Shown: piece by piece, positions 4,560 to 6,158 of the stretch
Position numbering within the stretch: the stretch's first letter is position 1
Layout of the letters: each line of letters starts with the position of its first letter
Assembly (NCBI GenBank): GCA_022822245.1
Contig: JAJECB010000438.1
Span: 1-6,158, forward strand
Source of the DNA: Gammaproteobacteria bacterium
GTDB lineage: Bacteria > Pseudomonadota > Gammaproteobacteria > HK1
Direction of reading: 5' to 3'
DNA: 6,158 nt
The notes under the pieces: generated by a model
Databases searched by the model: none
Seen by the model: only the letters and a program-made list of their open reading frames with translations
What the model was told of the DNA's origin: nothing
Position numbers and translations under genes: made by a program

Positions 4560-6158
4560 ATGGAAAGGCCACACGATTCGGGACGGACCACCTCGCTCGA
4601 CGAGATGCTCCGATCGAGCCGCGACGAGTTCGACCGGCTCTTCGAGGACGCCGGAAACCGCGCCCCGTCGAACGGCAACGGGTCGGGCGCGACCGTCCGC
4701 GACGCCCCGACGCCTCGACGGGAACGAACCGCGGCCGGGAACGGAGCCCCCGCATCCTCCGCGCGCGGCTCTCCGAACGGGAACGGGGCGGCGGCCCGGA
4801 CGCGACCCGCGGTCGCCCCCGATCGCCTCGGGTCCGCGGCGGCAGCGACGGCCGTTCCGGTCGCGTCGCGGGGCGCCCGGCCCCGGCGCGCCCCCGACAC
4901 CGCCCTCGATCCCATCACCCTCGACCTCATCGAGAACGCCCTTCGCAACGCCCGCCACGAAATGGACGCGGTGCTGTTCCGGTCCGCGATGTCGCCGGTC
5001 ATCCGCGAGCAGCACGACGAGTTCCCCATGATCACCGACGCCGCGGGCCGCATGATCGTCGGGCAGTTCGGCTCCTATATCCCGGAGATGCTCGCCGAGC
5101 AGGCGTTCGAGTTCGCCCCGGGGGACATCATCCTCCAGAGCGACCCCTACAAGTGCGGCGGGGCGATCAGCCACATCAACGACTGGATGGTGCTCCTCCC
5201 CATCTTCCATCACGGCGAGCTCATCGGCTTCAGCTCGATGTTCGGCCACATGATGGACGTCGGCGGTCCGATCCCGTGCAGCATGCCGACCGCCGCGACC
5301 TCGATTTACGGCGAAGGGCTCCGGATCCCCCCGGTCAAGATCTACGAGGCGGGCGAGCTCAACCGCGCCGCCCTCGACATCATCATGAACAATACCCGCA
5401 CGCCGGAGATGAACCTGAGCGATCTCATGGCGATCATCGCGGGCTGCCGGGCCGGGGAGCGGCGGGTCATCGAGATCTGCGAGCGGTTCGGCGCCGACGT
5501 CTACGCCCGCGCGTGCACCGCCCTCCTCGAGCGCACCGAGCGGGCGATGCGCAAGCTCATCGTCCAGAACCTCCCCGAGGAGCCGCAGACCTTCGACGAC
5601 TTCATCGACGACGACGGCTGCGGCAACGGACCGTTCCGGCTCAAGCTGACCGTGTGGCGGGAGGGCGAGCACGCCTTCTTCGACTGGACGGGGACCTCGC
5701 CGCAGGCGCCCGGCCCGGTGAACTTCTACCTCCACGAGGGGATGTTCAAGATGTTCATCGGGGTCTACATGATCATGGTGTTCGACCCCCAGATCCTCTT
5801 CAACGACGGCTTCTACGACATCATTCACGTGACCTTGCCGAAGGGCTCGCTCCTGCATCCGGACTTCCCCGCCCCGCTCGGGTCGCGCACCCACGCGCTC
5901 GCCCGGCAGTTCGACGTGCTGGGGGGCGCGCTCAGCCGGAACGCCCCCGAGATGGCGACCGCCGCGGGGTACGGGTCGAGCCCGCACTTCCTCTACTCGG
6001 GAAGGGACTCGGAGGGCCGCGCGTTCCAGCTCATGGAGATCCTCTACGGCGGGATCCCGGGGCGGCCGGTCGGGGACGGCATGGACGGGCACTCGTGGTG
6101 GCCCCTTTTCGAGAACATCCCTTCCGAGTACCTCGAGAGCTACTACCCGATGCGCATC
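4560..6158 (+). CDS. hyuB: Hydantoinase/oxoprolinase family subunit B (HyuB; acetone/acetophenone-carboxylase-like) with an N-terminal extension; 3' end outside window
   Basis: This is the catalytic partner of HyuA; 533 residues are visible and the frame is open at 6158. The conserved domain begins with LDPITLDLIENALRNARHEM at about 116-135. Other family signatures are VIREQHDEFPMI at 147-158, SDPYKCGGAISHINDW at 194-209, FGHMMDVGG at 228-236 and GGIPGRPVGDGMDGHSWWP at 497-515. The SDPY..GG..H..D and H..D.GG patterns are conserved in HyuB proteins, and His205, Asp208, His230 and Asp233 are candidate metal or substrate ligands (inference). The first 115 residues are unusual: an amphipathic-looking segment SLDEMLRSSRDEFDRLFED (12-30), then a low-complexity stretch with NGNGSG near 38-43 and NGNG near 73-76, then Ala/Arg/Pro-rich sequence. 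The extension is in frame, has no stop and follows a strong ribosome binding site. ATG 4605 is a weaker alternative start that keeps most of it. The C-terminal part, perhaps 100 residues or more, lies beyond the window. The family is near certain; the substrate is unknown. Confidence 0.93.
   Translation, partial: MERPHDSGRTTSLDEMLRSSRDEFDRLFEDAGNRAPSNGNGSGATVRDAPTPRRERTAAGNGAPASSARGSPNGNGAAARTRPAVAPDRLGSAAAATAVPVASRGARPRRAPDTALDPITLDLIENALRNARHEMDAVLFRSAMSPVIREQHDEFPMITDAAGRMIVGQFGSYIPEMLAEQAFEFAPGDIILQSDPYKCGGAISHINDWMVLLPIFHHGELIGFSSMFGHMMDVGGPIPCSMPTAATSIYGEGLRIPPVKIYEAGELNRAALDIIMNNTRTPEMNLSDLMAIIAGCRAGERRVIEICERFGADVYARACTALLERTERAMRKLIVQNLPEEPQTFDDFIDDDGCGNGPFRLKLTVWREGEHAFFDWTGTSPQAPGPVNFYLHEGMFKMFIGVYMIMVFDPQILFNDGFYDIIHVTLPKGSLLHPDFPAPLGSRTHALARQFDVLGGALSRNAPEMATAAGYGSSPHFLYSGRDSEGRAFQLMEILYGGIPGRPVGDGMDGHSWWPLFENIPSEYLESYYPMRI

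Noticed and set aside
4548..4575. CGGGAGAGC-like start of a glycine riboswitch
   Set aside because: The other conserved parts of that riboswitch are absent; the purine run is better explained as the hyuB ribosome binding site.
4266..6092. 608-codon minus-strand open frame opposite hyuB
   Set aside because: Same kind of composition artefact (His/Asp/Glu/Arg-rich), opposite a clear HyuB domain.

Overview
The window comes from a high-GC bacterium. Codon third positions are overwhelmingly G or C, and long antisense open frames arise as by-products of that bias. The protein families (hydantoinase/oxoprolinase subunits, an uncharacterised AAA ATPase, a transposase-like helix-turn-helix fragment) fit a high-GC proteobacterium or a similar soil or aquatic lineage. 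That placement is an inference from composition and gene content. No rRNA, tRNA, CRISPR array or complete insertion sequence was seen. All supportable genes are on the + strand.

Layout. Bases 1-~300 hold the end of a helix-turn-helix protein of the kind found in transposases; its recognisable part stops near base 182, beside an 11-bp tandem repeat. At 301-1422 is a 373-aa P-loop ATPase with clear Walker A and B motifs and a C-terminal helical region, family function unknown. A 229-bp gap (1423-1651) carries only a GC hairpin. Codon choice then changes: the upstream gene mixes CTG, CTC, TTG and GGC, while the downstream genes lean on CTC, CGG and GGG. This suggests an accessory or transferred left part joined to a more settled right part.

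The right part starts with a small four-helix membrane protein of unknown function (1652-2221). Only 15 bases later comes hyuA (2237-4303), encoding the ATP-binding A subunit of the hydantoinase/oxoprolinase/acetone-carboxylase superfamily. A 256-bp gap follows with a promoter-like sequence inside an inverted repeat, two overlapping small ORFs (one with a very strong ribosome binding site) and a short hairpin. The partner hyuB then begins at 4560 behind a strong ribosome binding site and runs off the window at 6158, still open. HyuB carries an unusual N-terminal extension of about 115 residues: a predicted helix followed by a disordered Gly/Asn/Ala/Pro/Arg-rich segment.

Working together. HyuA and HyuB are expected to form one enzyme complex in which HyuA uses ATP to activate a substrate that HyuB then hydrolyses or carboxylates. 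The sequence does not fix the substrate; hydantoins, 5-oxoproline-like lactams and ketones are all used in this superfamily. No third subunit (gamma, AcxC type), transporter or regulator is visible in the window, but the region beyond 6158 is unseen. The most unusual points are the HyuB extension, the structured hyuA-hyuB spacer, and the unknown membrane protein closely linked to hyuA.
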